Below are positions 1 through 7,977 of a stretch of 64,000 nucleotides of DNA, piece by piece. The DNA comes from JAAYHG01 sp012735455 (GTDB lineage: Bacteria; Bacillota; DTU030; DUMP01), in NCBI GenBank assembly GCA_050951365.1, contig JBMNIX010000002.1, positions 211,057-275,056 on the forward strand. Reading direction: 5' to 3'. Position numbers and translations under genes: made by a program. The notes below the pieces were generated by a model. It searched no databases, was not told the origin of the DNA, and worked only from the letters and a program-made list of their open reading frames with translations. The number at the start of each line of letters is the position of its first letter. Within the stretch, counting starts at the first letter, position 1.

Positions 1-1
1 T

Positions 2-250
2 ATTGATCCACGTACCCTTATGCCTGCCAATCACTACCGGATGGTAACTGTGGTGACCGCGGATTCCGGGGTGGCGGACTTCCTTTCCACGGCGGCCTTT
101 GTTTTACCGTATGAAGAGAGTCGGGTCTTGATCCAGGGACTAGATGGGGTAGAGGCCCTTTGGGTTACTTCCGACGGCCAGGTGGAGGCGACAGATGGTA
201 TGAAAAAAATCATGCGCAGTCAGGGAGCTTCCGGCGCTACCGCCCAGTAA
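2..250 (+). CDS. FAD:protein FMN transferase (ApbE family), C-terminal end, partial
   Basis: The frame is open from the left edge, so the N-terminus and catalytic core lie outside the window; about 82 residues remain. The segment starts with IDPRT, the hallmark of the conserved ApbE C-terminal block, followed by a VTVV strand and ADFLSTAAFVL, matching the family's 'ADalSTalfvlg' motif. ApbE enzymes attach FMN to Thr/Ser of secreted or membrane flavoproteins such as Rnf/Nqr subunits. An FMN-binding lipoprotein lies downstream (2149-2538), but that protein class usually binds flavin as a product or partner in the same systems, so the link is only suggestive. The stop is TAA at 248-250. Confidence 0.82.
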   Translation: MDPRTLMPANHYRMVTVVTADSGVADFLSTAAFVLPYEESRVLIQGLDGVEALWVTSDGQVEATDGMKKIMRSQGASGATAQ

Positions 251-265
251 GTGAAGACCTGCCCC

Positions 266-294
266 TTGCCCGCCCCGAAAAACCAGCATATAAT
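266..294 (+). promoter_or_regulatory. Putative sigma-A promoter for the LUD gene
   Basis: TTGCCC (266-271), 17-base spacer, then a perfect TATAAT (289-294). It lies in the 126-base gap between the apbE tail and the LUD gene start at 377. Confidence 0.55.
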
Positions 295-376
295 AGAAAT
301 GGTGTTAAGGATTAACAGATTCACAAGTAACTGGATTTGATAATGGGGTAAACTTTACATGGGGGAGGACGAACAG

Positions 377-991
377 ATGGAGGAAAAACTGGCTCGTACC
401 CAGGCGGCACTGGAGAAGCATGGCATCAAGACAACTATTGTTTCCACACCGGAGGAAGCCAAGGCTTATATCTTGGAGCAAGTGGAGGCCGGTCAGAGCG
501 TAGGCATCGGCGGCTCGGTTACCATCGATCAGCTTGGCGTTGAGCAGGACCTCTTAGCCAAGGGTTGTGAGGTCAGGTGGCACTGGCGAGCCAAGAGCCC
601 GGCTGAAGCTGCCCAGTTGCGGCATGGACAGCTGAGCGCCGACGTTTTCCTGGCCAGTTCCAATGCCGTAACCGAAGACGGCAAACTTGTTAATATTGAT
701 GGTACTGGCAACCGCGTAGGGGCCATGGTCTTCGGTCCTAAGAAGGTGATTCTTGTCTGTGGGCAGAATAAAATTGTCCCTGATGTAACGGCGGCCCTGG
801 ACCGAGTGCACAACGTAGCAGCACCCCCTAACGGGAAGCGTCTCAATACCGGCACACCGTGCGCCATCACTGGGTCCTGCAACGACTGCGACTCGCCGGG
901 CCGGATGTGTGCTGTAACGGTGATCATTGAGCGCAAGCCCAAGACTACCGATCTACAGGTGGTTTTAGTGAGGAGTGATCTTGGCTACTAA
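377..991 (+). CDS. LUD domain protein (LutC/YkgG-like, DUF162)
   Basis: 204 residues. The LUD fold is seen in the IGGSVTIDQLG segment, the VFLASSNAVTEDGKLVNIDGTGNR block (split here only for reading) and the FGPKKVILVCGQNKIV strand, all typical of lactate-utilisation LutB/LutC-like and stand-alone LUD proteins. A C-terminal Cys cluster (CAITGSC..C......C) is common in the small anaerobic members, and may bind metal or an Fe-S cluster; that role is not established. ATG at 377 is preferred to ATG 359 because the ribosome binding site GGGGGAGG (361-368) sits 8 bases upstream of 377 and would overlap the earlier codon. Stand-alone, with its own promoter and a terminator after it. The substrate is not predictable. 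Confidence 0.85.
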   Translation: MEEKLARTQAALEKHGIKTTIVSTPEEAKAYILEQVEAGQSVGIGGSVTIDQLGVEQDLLAKGCEVRWHWRAKSPAEAAQLRHGQLSADVFLASSNAVTEDGKLVNIDGTGNRVGAMVFGPKKVILVCGQNKIVPDVTAALDRVHNVAAPPNGKRLNTGTPCAITGSCNDCDSPGRMCAVTVIIERKPKTTDLQVVLVRSDLGY

Positions 992-1011
992 GAGCTCCTT
1001 AGAAAATGCAG

Positions 1012-1043
1012 AAAACCCGAGCCCAGGCTCGGGTTTTCTTTTG
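1012..1043 (+). terminator. Rho-independent terminator after the LUD gene
   Basis: Stem AAAACCCGAGCC pairs with GGCTCGGGTTTT across a two-base loop, followed by a T-rich tail (CTTTTG). Confidence 0.85.
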
Positions 1044-1055
1044 TCTCAATGGGAA

Positions 1056-1400
1056 TCAAACAGGTTGCCTTTCCTCACGAATGGGCTCTACGTAACCGCT
1101 GATACGGTGGCTATGCCTGTCGTTAAAAGAGGTATTCAGGTTCACCTCGTGGGTGTGATAACCTTCTGGATGCAGGATGGCCGGCCCTGTGAAGCCGTCA
1201 TAGGTGTGAAAGTGTCCGTCTACGTAGGTCGTGGCGCCCCAGATTCGGTGGTAGTGGCTGCCGGGGCTGTCAATTCTAACGCCCGTCACACCCGGGTGTT
1301 CATGTACATGGCCAAAATCCATGCTAGTGGTTCCAGCGTGGGCATGGACGTGAAGATGGAACCCTTCATTAAATTTGCGTAGATCCTGAGTGCTTGCCAT
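1056..1400 (-). CDS. YmaF-family histidine-rich protein
   Basis: 114 residues with repeated His motifs: HLHVHAHAG, FGHVHEHPG, SHYHRIWG, VDGHFHTYDG and YHTHEV. The pattern 'H.H...G.T' followed by 'DGH.H.' is that of the YmaF family of Bacillus and Clostridia, whose function is unknown. The regular spacing of about 15 His residues suggests metal binding or a beta-rich His-ladder fold; this is inference. No signal peptide or membrane segment is seen. It is convergent with the LUD gene and is followed on the same strand by nothing obvious; hsp20 lies upstream on the same strand 125 bases away. SD AAGGGAGGGG precedes the ATG at 1400. Confidence 0.72.
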   Translation of the reverse strand: MASTQDLRKFNEGFHLHVHAHAGTTSMDFGHVHEHPGVTGVRIDSPGSHYHRIWGATTYVDGHFHTYDGFTGPAILHPEGYHTHEVNLNTSFNDRHSHRISGYVEPIREERQPV

Positions 1401-1525
1401 ATCCGCCCCTCCCTTACAGCAGTCTAAGTGTCCCTCCGTTTACACCTGTCAGGAGCGCAGGAGAGACGTTCTGCTCTGCTATAAGGTACGGGTGAGTCCA
1501 AAGAAAGGTGCTTGATCCCTTAACC

Positions 1526-1969
1526 CTACTCTTCGATTTTAAGCTTATAACCGTCGTTCCGTCCAGGCTCTGCTTTAGGGGCCCGGATCTCCAGGATGCC
1601 ATCTCTAAAGCTGGCCCGGGCTTCCTCGGGCTTCACCTCAGCCGGTAGCGGTAGGGTGCGGAAAAACTGGCCAAAGCGCCGTTCGGAACGGATGTAACCC
1701 TCTTCGCGGTGTTCCTCTTCACGGCGCAGCTCGCCGCGTAAGCTTATACTATTAGCTGTTATGGTAATATCAATATCGTTACGATTTACGCCAGGCAGCT
1801 CTGCTTTTACTGTTATCTCGTTTTCATCCTCATAAATGTCTACTACCGGCTGCCAGCCGCGCCTGTCACTTGCGAAGGGATAATGGCTCAGGGTGTGATC
1901 AAAAAGCCGATTCACCTGCTCGCGAACCTGCCATAAGTCTTGGAATGGATCCCAACGAATTAAAGCCAC
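1526..1969 (-). CDS. Hsp20/alpha-crystallin small heat-shock protein
   Basis: 147 residues from a GTG start. N-terminal ALIRWDPFQDLWQVREQVNRLF is the usual small heat-shock preface, followed by the alpha-crystallin domain (about residues 40-135) with VDIYEDENEITVKAELPGV and the signature segment DGILEIRAPK. These proteins are ATP-independent holdases for unfolding proteins. GTG at 1969 is chosen because AAGGAGG lies 8 bases upstream and the resulting 147 residues is the normal family length; the longer ATG start at 2014 would add a non-conserved 15-residue head. No CIRCE element was recognised upstream. Confidence 0.93.
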   Translation of the reverse strand: MALIRWDPFQDLWQVREQVNRLFDHTLSHYPFASDRRGWQPVVDIYEDENEITVKAELPGVNRNDIDITITANSISLRGELRREEEHREEGYIRSERRFGQFFRTLPLPAEVKPEEARASFRDGILEIRAPKAEPGRNDGYKLKIEE

Positions 1970-2148
1970 ATGCTCTTCCTCCTTCTGATTTTTTGCTTTT
2001 AATATTGTCTCCACTCCAGACTATGATATGTAAAATGGGCGGAGCACATTTTAGCCTGGCGTCTGGGCATACTAGACTTGTACCCTGAAGTAGCTAAATC
2101 TTACCTTGAAACCCCTCGCTCTTACCTTTGAAGAGTGGAGAACGCAAC

Positions 2149-2538
2149 ATGAACAAAGGCGTAGCTGTGTACGTGTTTGCCCTGGCATTGGTTGTGGCAG
2201 TCGTTGTTTCTGGTTGTACCGGCCAGGCGCAGCAAAAACCAGAGCAAAAGGCAGCTTATAAGGACGGTGAGTACACCGGTAAGCACGAATCGGACAAAGG
2301 CGACACCGAGGTTAAGGTCACCGTCAAGGATGGCAGAATCCATAACATTGAGATTGTAAAGCCGGACGCGCAGTTTGCCATTGACGATAACTGGCCGGCT
2401 CACATCGTGGCGCGGGAGCAAATCCCCCAGCGCATCATTGCCGAACAATCCCCCAGGGTAGACTCTGTCTCCAAGGCTACTGGCACCTCAACCGGTCTTA
2501 TGGAAGCAACTGAAGATGCATTGAGCAAAGCCAAATAA
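2149..2538 (+). CDS. FMN-binding domain lipoprotein
   Basis: 129 residues. A lipoprotein signal peptide ends in VVVSGC (lipobox), so the protein is anchored on the outer face of the membrane. The remainder is one FMN-binding domain: KDGEYTGKHESDKGDTEVKVTVKDGRI, then VDSVSKATGTSTG, which corresponds to the family's 'vDavSGATyTS' flavin-attachment region. In the family, the Thr of S(T)GAT is the covalent FMN site added by ApbE; here the motif reads SKATGTS, so covalent attachment is uncertain. Similar small proteins are thought to act in extracytoplasmic electron transfer. ATG 2149 is preferred over 2128 because the signal peptide then starts MNKG and an SD (GAGTGGAG) precedes it. Confidence 0.82.
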   Translation: MNKGVAVYVFALALVVAVVVSGCTGQAQQKPEQKAAYKDGEYTGKHESDKGDTEVKVTVKDGRIHNIEIVKPDAQFAIDDNWPAHIVAREQIPQRIIAEQSPRVDSVSKATGTSTGLMEATEDALSKAK

Positions 2539-2543
2539 CCCAC

Positions 2544-2568
2544 CCCCGGCTGCAGGCCGGGTTTTTGT
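2544..2568 (+). terminator. Rho-independent terminator
   Basis: CCCGGC, loop TGCAG, GCCGGG, then TTTTTG. It ends transcription of the FMN-binding lipoprotein. Confidence 0.8.
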
Positions 2569-2639
2569 TATGCAGTCCTCTTGATTCGGGAATACTGATT
2601 GTGCTCATAGAAAAAGTCAGGAACAAGGGAGGCGTCCCT

Positions 2640-3335
2640 GTGGAAACAGCATCTATTACTGCTGCTCTAAACCATCTCCGGCAAGGAGTCAGTGCTGCCG
2701 ACCACGCCTATCAGGTGGCAGAGCAAGAGGTGCGTGACTTTACCCAACAGATGGAAAATAGGATTAAGGACGTGCAGGCAAAGCTACAAGAGCTTGTACA
2801 AAAAGAACAGGAGTTTCAAGTGAAGCTGGACCAAAATCTCCAAACCCTGGAGCAGGAGATCAACAAGAACAACGGGATTGTGGCCTCTCTGTCGCCTGGC
2901 AACTCGCTCTCCAAGAGAGAGCAGGTTGCGCAAAAACGGGTTGCTCTTCTACAAGGGTTAAGACAACTAGAAGAGAGTGTACAGGAGGTCAGTAAGGAAC
3001 TCGACCTTGTGCTCGGCGAGTATCACCAGGCGGCCGGACAGATCTTAACCGACGTGACACCGTTGCGTACGGCGCTCGGCCACATCACCACCCAGCTTGG
3101 TACCCTGGCAGGACAAGTGGAAAGTCTGACTTCCGCTGCATCAACAGCTCCGTCGTCAGCCTCACCTCAGTCCATACCAGAGCGGCTTAGTTCGTTTCAG
3201 GCTCAGCTCTTGGGCAATATCTATGCTGCCCAAACAGCCTTTATCAATGTCCAGCAGGGTTTGGCGAAGGCTCAGGTGATGCGGCAACTGCTCACAAACA
3301 TCGAAGACTTCGGTCGGCAGTATGGCTTAAGTTAG
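2640..3335 (+). CDS. Coiled-coil protein of unknown function
   Basis: 231 residues from GTG 2640, which has AAGGGAGG 7 bases upstream (2625-2632). Residues about 20-140 are a long heptad-like, Glu/Gln/Lys-rich helix, interrupted near ASLSPGNSLSKRE, with a second helical region near the C-terminus. A short Ser/Ala/Pro linker (SAASTAPSSASPQS) splits the two. No signal peptide, membrane segment or catalytic motif is visible. It is followed 70 bases later by the Gln-rich gene 3406-3840, and both lie just outside the germination operon, so a structural spore or envelope role is possible, but this is inference. I do not recognise the family. Confidence 0.7.
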   Translation: METASITAALNHLRQGVSAADHAYQVAEQEVRDFTQQMENRIKDVQAKLQELVQKEQEFQVKLDQNLQTLEQEINKNNGIVASLSPGNSLSKREQVAQKRVALLQGLRQLEESVQEVSKELDLVLGEYHQAAGQILTDVTPLRTALGHITTQLGTLAGQVESLTSAASTAPSSASPQSIPERLSSFQAQLLGNIYAAQTAFINVQQGLAKAQVMRQLLTNIEDFGRQYGLS

Positions 3336-3405
3336 CTGCACATAAAAGCTTACGCACGAGGGTACCTTAGGATTGTGTCCAACAATACGAAAGGGAGGTC
3401 AAACA

Positions 3406-3840
3406 ATGGCCGGGTACTCTGATTGGGAAGAAAAAACCGGGCAACAAGCCCAGCAGCGGGCGGCGCAACAACTGCAACAACTGACACAACAGGCCATGAA
3501 CGCCTCTGGTCCGCAGGCCCAAGCTCAGTTCCAGCAGCTTTTCGCCCAGCTGAAACAACAGGCGCAGCAGCAGGCCAGCCAGACCGACCAGCAGGTGCAG
3601 CATGCCCTCCAGCAGGCCATGCAAGCCCTGAACCAGGCGCAACAGGCCATCCAATCCAACCAGATCTTTGCCCAGATGACCCAGATGCTGGACCAATCTT
3701 CCCAGCAGCTCCAGCGATTCCAACAACAGCTAACGAGTGGCCAGCAGTTTGCCCAAGCCGCCCAGACCCTTAGCAATCAGGCGGGGCAGACGGGGGGCAC
3801 AGCGCAGAACGCTTTTAATGCCGGTTTCACCCAGCAGTAA
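3406..3840 (+). CDS. Glutamine-rich low-complexity protein
   Basis: 144 residues, of which about 51 are Gln by hand count (35%), in QQ/QQQ runs at near-regular 3-4 residue spacing separated by Ala, Leu and Met. Leu/Met/Ala/Phe recur with heptad-like periodicity, so it is probably helical rather than disordered. The start is ATG 3406, directly behind AAAGGGAGG; the upstream ATG 3373 lacks an SD. Nothing in it suggests an enzyme. It may form a filament or a coat with the coiled-coil protein encoded just upstream; I do not recognise a family. A terminator follows. Confidence 0.72.
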   Translation: MAGYSDWEEKTGQQAQQRAAQQLQQLTQQAMNASGPQAQAQFQQLFAQLKQQAQQQASQTDQQVQHALQQAMQALNQAQQAIQSNQIFAQMTQMLDQSSQQLQRFQQQLTSGQQFAQAAQTLSNQAGQTGGTAQNAFNAGFTQQ

Positions 3841-3859
3841 AGGGGCCCGGAAGACAAAC

Positions 3860-3882
3860 GGAGGGGTTTTTCCCCTCCTTCT
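3860..3882. terminator. Bidirectional terminator between the Gln-rich gene and the ger operon
   Basis: GGAGGGG, loop TTTTT, CCCCTCC, followed by TTCTT. It separates two convergent genes. Confidence 0.7.
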
Positions 3883-5024
3883 TAATTGGCCGCCATGCCC
3901 AGGCGCCTTATCTTAGCCTCTACCTGGATGTTGATAGGGACATCCGGGAATTCTTTTCTCCAATCAATCTCTTTCCAAACCTTAGGGTAGCGGGCCCGGA
4001 TAGTCTGGCCAAAACCATAGGAGTCTACTTTGAGCTCTTTTTGCAGGCGGTGGAGAACTGTCCGCAGGTCGCGCTGAAGCTTAGAGGCTATACTGGACTC
4101 TACAGCACGCAGATAGTCTTCGTCCCGTAGACTGGTGGAGCTGGTTTTTTCCATGATATTGCCTTCCACCTTTACCAGCACGCTGAAAGAAACCTTGTTT
4201 CCTTCCACATGGGGCCTTATGCTACGCTTGGCCCCGGTGGTAACGAAGACCAATTCTCCTTCACCCCTGGGACAGGGGACGAGTGTAGGTTGAAACCCGT
4301 AGCCCCTTGCTGTAAGCAAGAAGTGGTGGGCTTCCGTGGCGTTTAGCTGTCCCACCATCTTATCACCCTTAAAGATTGCGAGACCAGCAATGGTGATTGA
4401 GTCTTTATCCGGCTTCACCATGATTGCGACGGGTTCCTGGTCAGATCTGGATTCGGTGATCATAAACTGGCCAAAACGCAGGGCGGGAAACATTTGCAGG
4501 TAGCTTTCCATCTCCAGTGCGCGGTTGATGTAGAGTGAGGGCAGCTTTTCTTGTTTGGGTTTGACTTCCAGGACTTCTTCCGGATTGCCTTCTGTCACCA
4601 GAAACCAGGACTTCCGCCGTATGTCGGCGTTACGCAGTAACACGTCTAGTACCTGGCGCACTCCCCGCTCGGCCAGTTCCTTTCCTATCACTATGGCTTG
4701 GAGATGACCGAAGAAGATGGGATTAGCCACCTTGCCCTGCATGGTATGCCGAGCCTCCACTATGCTTTTTGCCTCGGTCTTAAGCCTCAGGATTCCTTCT
4801 TGTTCACCACCTTCGCTTTCACCTCCCCCGCCTGCTCCCAGCGCCGCGGGGATAGCGATGTTGTACGTCAAGCTCAAGTTACCACCGGGTGCGGCATCGA
4901 TCCCTGCCATCATCACAAAGGCGCGATTTTCTATGTCCCGCGAACTCTTCCAACCTTGTGAACCAAGATAGAGGACGACAAGCACAAAAGCAACTATCTT
5001 AAGCACTGCCTTGTGGTTGTTCAT
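3882..5024 (-). CDS. Ger(x)C-family germination protein (GerAC/GerKC type) without the lipid-attachment Cys
   Basis: 380 residues from ATG 5024 (SD AAGGAGGAGG upstream). GerAC proteins are outer-face lipoproteins of the inner spore membrane and form the C subunit of nutrient germinant receptors. The N-terminal hydrophobic segment is followed by GSQGWKSSRDIENRAFV, where the family has '..GCWd.rEi..la.v': the tryptophan and the following acidic/Arg motif are kept, but the lipobox Cys is Gly (residue 24). The rest matches: VANPIFFGHLQAIVIG, DVLLRNADIRRKSWF, and the C-terminal Ger(x)C domain (SFSVLVKVEGNI, then the QRDLRTVLHRLQKEL helix, ending in a VQVEAKIRR-like strand). It overlaps the end of the B-subunit gene by 26 bases, so the three genes are one operon (A, B, C order). 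Confidence 0.9.
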   Translation of the reverse strand: MNNHKAVLKIVAFVLVVLYLGSQGWKSSRDIENRAFVMMAGIDAAPGGNLSLTYNIAIPAALGAGGGGESEGGEQEGILRLKTEAKSIVEARHTMQGKVANPIFFGHLQAIVIGKELAERGVRQVLDVLLRNADIRRKSWFLVTEGNPEEVLEVKPKQEKLPSLYINRALEMESYLQMFPALRFGQFMITESRSDQEPVAIMVKPDKDSITIAGLAIFKGDKMVGQLNATEAHHFLLTARGYGFQPTLVPCPRGEGELVFVTTGAKRSIRPHVEGNKVSFSVLVKVEGNIMEKTSSTSLRDEDYLRAVESSIASKLQRDLRTVLHRLQKELKVDSYGFGQTIRARYPKVWKEIDWRKEFPDVPINIQVEAKIRRLGMAAN

Positions 5025-6114
5025 CCGGCTTGTCCTCCTCCTTGCGCGCGATAGCAACCAATAAGAGAACAATAGGCACTAAGAGTATGTACCCAAACCA
5101 TGCAATAGAAAACGTACGTATCACATTCTCCAGTTCCACGATGTTTTGGGGCCGGATGGCCAAGTAATAAAGGGGGGGAACAAAGAGGTAGGGCCAACCT
5201 TCCTTAGTCTTTAACTTAAAAAGCTGCTTTAGTGTGAGAACTGCCCCGAAGAAATTAGCCCCGGCGGTGGTAAAGACCGCGATCACGTAGATGGAGAGAA
5301 ATGGGGCTTCCAGTCGCTCCAGTACGCCCCTAAAGCCGATCAGGCGTACCATCTCCAGGGTAGGCCACTGGCTCTTGGCTAGCTCAGGCACACCAAAGGT
5401 TCCTGTGGCTACGATAACAGTCAAGAGGTATATCAAAGCCACCAGGACAATGCCGCGGGTGTGAGATTTCAGTGCCTCCTTGGGGTTGGTGTAGAAGGGC
5501 ATGAAGAGCGAAATCAGTTCGAAACCGGAGAAGGCAGTTGCCGTAACCAGGCTGCCAGAGAGTATCTCCCTGATCCCGCTGCCGAAGGGAGGAAGCAGGC
5601 GCCAGAAAGTCACCTGTGTCAGGGAGAGGGCTATCACAAGGCTTAGCGCCAGTACCACAAAGGGAAGGAAGAATTGATTTACCCGGGCGAAACCTTTTAC
5701 ATCCTGCGTGGCAAGGAGGGCTGCCAGGAGCAGCATTAAGATTAGCCCCACTTCCAGTTCCACCTGGGATAGGACCGAGGTGACAACAATCTCCGCGAAC
5801 AGACGGCTTTGAATAGCGACAAAAAGCAGCCAGCCGCTGGCGAAGGTGAGGCAAATCAGGCCGCCCAAGAAGAGCCCCATAGTTTTCACTGTGTATTCGG
5901 GTAGGGTGCTGTGCCCAAAGCGTTGTCCCAGCAGGGTGTAGAGGTAAAGGGCCAGGAAGGCGACTGCGCTGAGGACAATCACGGACAGCCATCCTCCCGT
6001 TCGCGCAGCGTGGGTTACCTGGCGGGGCAGGGTGAGGAGACCCACGCCAATGGTGGCGTTGATCAGGATGGCGCTGGCCTGATAGGCTGTAACCTGCTTA
6101 TGCTTATTGCTCAT
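4999..6114 (-). CDS. GerAB/GerKB-type spore germination permease
   Basis: 371 residues with about ten hydrophobic segments, of the APC transporter superfamily (spore germination permease, GerAB/YndE). The start of the family is recognisable in ITAYQ-like QVTAYQASAILINATIGVGLLTLPRQV (read as two short pieces: QVTAYQASAILIN and ATIGVGLLTLPR). In the family this subunit binds the germinant in the inner spore membrane. ATG 6114 (MSNKHKQ) is used because AAGGAGGA lies just upstream; the longer frame to 6138 has no SD. The gene overlaps the A-subunit gene by 11 bases and the C-subunit gene by 26 bases. The germinant cannot be predicted from sequence. Confidence 0.93.
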   Translation of the reverse strand: MSNKHKQVTAYQASAILINATIGVGLLTLPRQVTHAARTGGWLSVIVLSAVAFLALYLYTLLGQRFGHSTLPEYTVKTMGLFLGGLICLTFASGWLLFVAIQSRLFAEIVVTSVLSQVELEVGLILMLLLAALLATQDVKGFARVNQFFLPFVVLALSLVIALSLTQVTFWRLLPPFGSGIREILSGSLVTATAFSGFELISLFMPFYTNPKEALKSHTRGIVLVALIYLLTVIVATGTFGVPELAKSQWPTLEMVRLIGFRGVLERLEAPFLSIYVIAVFTTAGANFFGAVLTLKQLFKLKTKEGWPYLFVPPLYYLAIRPQNIVELENVIRTFSIAWFGYILLVPIVLLLVAIARKEEDKPDEQPQGSA

Positions 6115-7702
6115 CGGCTTTGTCCTCCTTGGCCACATCGTCCGGCAGCCTCTTGGTGTCCTGCGGCCTCAAAAACGGTGGGCGTTCTTTCATGTAGGGC
6201 CAGCTGCGACGGAGTATGCTGTCACCTATAGCCAGGGCGTTGAAAGGTGCATAGGGAGCCAGATACGGGGTGCCAAAGGACTCCAGGGAGGCTAACTGGA
6301 TGACAAGGATAATGATCCCGGCGGTGATACCGATGAGCCCGAAACTGGCGGCGAAGAACATGAAGGGAAAGCGCAGCAGGCGAATGGAGATGGCGGAGCT
6401 GTAACTGGGCGTGGCAAAGGAGCCGATGGCGGTGATAGCCACCACGATCACCGTGAGCGGGCTCACGATGGCGGCCCGTACCGAGGCCTCACCCAAGATC
6501 AAGCCGCCTACAATGCCTACGGTGGGGCCAATAGGGCCGGGGAGACGGACACTGGCTTCCCTTACAATCTCTACGGAAAGCTCCATGATCATTGTCTCCA
6601 CAAAGGTTGAGAAGGGGACACCGCTGCGCGCTCCTGCCAACGCCAGAGCCAAGTTGGTGGGCAGCATCTCTGGATGAAAGGAAGTAAGGGCTATGTACAC
6701 GGAGGGTAGCAGCAGTGAAACCGTCATGGCAATCAAGCGGATAAAACGCATAAAGGTAGCGATCTGCGGCCGTTCGTAGTAGTCTTCGGGCGACTGAAAA
6801 AACTGAGCCCAATTCGCTGGAGCCAGGAGCACGAAGGGGGTGCCGTCCACAATCACAGCTACACGCCCTTCCAGAATCCCCGCCGCCACCTTATCCGGCC
6901 GTTCGGTGACCTGCATCTGGGGAAAGGTGGACATGCTGCGGTCTTCAATCATCTGCTCCAGATAGCCGCTTTCTAAAATCGCGTCGGTGTTCAGCTTTGC
7001 AATACGCCCTTTGATCTCCTTCACCAGTTTGGGATTGGCTATATCTGTAATGTACATAAGGGCGATGTCTGTTTTAGTGCGCGTCCCTACCGTGAGCATC
7101 TCAGTTACCAAGTCCGGATCCTTGATACGGCGTCTTAGCAGCGAGGTGTTAACACGTAGCACCTCTGAAAACCCCTCGCGGGGTCCCCGGACCACAGCCT
7201 CAATATTTGGCTCCTGCACCCCGCGGCTGGCGTACCCGCGGGTGTTTATGATAAGTCCCTGGGGAGAGTCTGCGATAGAAAGAAAGGTATCGCCGGAGAG
7301 AAGGGAGTGGAGGATCTTTTCTATCTCACTGGCCACCTTGATTTCGCCCACAGTGAGCAGGTGGGATTGGATAATATCCACGGCGTTACCGCGACTAAGA
7401 CGGTCCAGGAAACCTTGGATACGCGAAAGGTGCATCAGGCCCTGCAGAATGTCCAGATCCACCACGCGTTTGTCAGCCAGCCCATCTATGTAAATGAGGG
7501 CAAGCTCCACCTCCCGCTCCGCTGGAAGACTTATTTTGCGCACCACCACGTCGGAACTGTCGTGAAGGATACCGCGCAAGAGTTTAAGGTCGGCCGCCAG
7601 GTTGCCTGTCAGTTTTTGGGGCTTCTCCTGCATGACCTTATCCTCTTGACGTTTGTTCCTCAGTTCTGCAGCTGGAACCGGTTTTCTAAACTCGCCTTCC
7701 AT
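6104..7702 (-). CDS. GerAA/GerKA-type germination receptor subunit A
   Basis: 532 residues. Domain order is normal for the family: a soluble N-terminal domain (about 1-290) with LLRGILHDSSDVVVRKI and RTKTDIALMYITDIANPKLV, a middle segment VAVIVDGTPFVLLAPANWAQFFQSPEDYYERP, then four to six C-terminal membrane helices including ALAGARSGVPFSTFVETMIMELS and RLPGPIGPTVGIVGGLILGEA (both strongly conserved in GerA-A proteins; they are cited here only as landmarks). SpoVAF is a paralogue, but the B and C partners downstream identify this as a receptor A subunit. SD AAGGAG lies 11 bases before ATG 7702. First gene of the operon; a sigma-G promoter is expected but was not pinned down. Confidence 0.95.
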   Translation of the reverse strand: MEGEFRKPVPAAELRNKRQEDKVMQEKPQKLTGNLAADLKLLRGILHDSSDVVVRKISLPAEREVELALIYIDGLADKRVVDLDILQGLMHLSRIQGFLDRLSRGNAVDIIQSHLLTVGEIKVASEIEKILHSLLSGDTFLSIADSPQGLIINTRGYASRGVQEPNIEAVVRGPREGFSEVLRVNTSLLRRRIKDPDLVTEMLTVGTRTKTDIALMYITDIANPKLVKEIKGRIAKLNTDAILESGYLEQMIEDRSMSTFPQMQVTERPDKVAAGILEGRVAVIVDGTPFVLLAPANWAQFFQSPEDYYERPQIATFMRFIRLIAMTVSLLLPSVYIALTSFHPEMLPTNLALALAGARSGVPFSTFVETMIMELSVEIVREASVRLPGPIGPTVGIVGGLILGEASVRAAIVSPLTVIVVAITAIGSFATPSYSSAISIRLLRFPFMFFAASFGLIGITAGIIILVIQLASLESFGTPYLAPYAPFNALAIGDSILRRSWPYMKERPPFLRPQDTKRLPDDVAKEDKADEQ

Positions 7703-7783
7703 GCGGCTCTCATCTCCTTAACCGCGGTACTCTGCTGCATTCATTCCCCCCTCAACCCTACCTCTATTCCGGCCTTGCCCCCA

Positions 7784-7806
7784 AAAGGGGAAGGGACTCT
7801 TCCCCT
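7784..7806. other. Perfect hairpin in the ger/MFS intergenic region
   Basis: AAGGGGAAG, loop GGACT, CTTCCCCTT. No long T run follows on either strand, so it may be only a weak terminator or a structure in the divergent leader region. The rest of the 275-base gap (7703-7977) holds only the promoter proposed below. Confidence 0.4.
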
Positions 7807-7908
7807 TATATAAGGAGGACTGGGTTGGAGATGGGAGTGGGCGCAACCTATTTGGCCATTGACCAGATCAGGTGAATTCTAGCTGTGTTTACCCATCCAA
7901 AAGCGACT

Positions 7909-7937
7909 GGTCAGGATAGAGGTGTAGGGTATATAAT
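7909..7937 (+). promoter_or_regulatory. Possible promoter of the MFS gene
   Basis: A perfect TATAAT box at 7932-7937 lies 40 bases upstream of the start codon. The matching -35 position (GGTCAG) is poor, so an activator or extended contacts may be needed. Confidence 0.4.
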
Positions 7938-7977
7938 ACTCTACAGTCGAAGCAAGCCAAATAAAGGAGGTTAGCCA

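Noticed and set aside
3367..3726. Leu-rich ORF antisense to the Gln-rich gene
   Set aside because: Mirror image of CAG/CAA codons; no SD or independent features.
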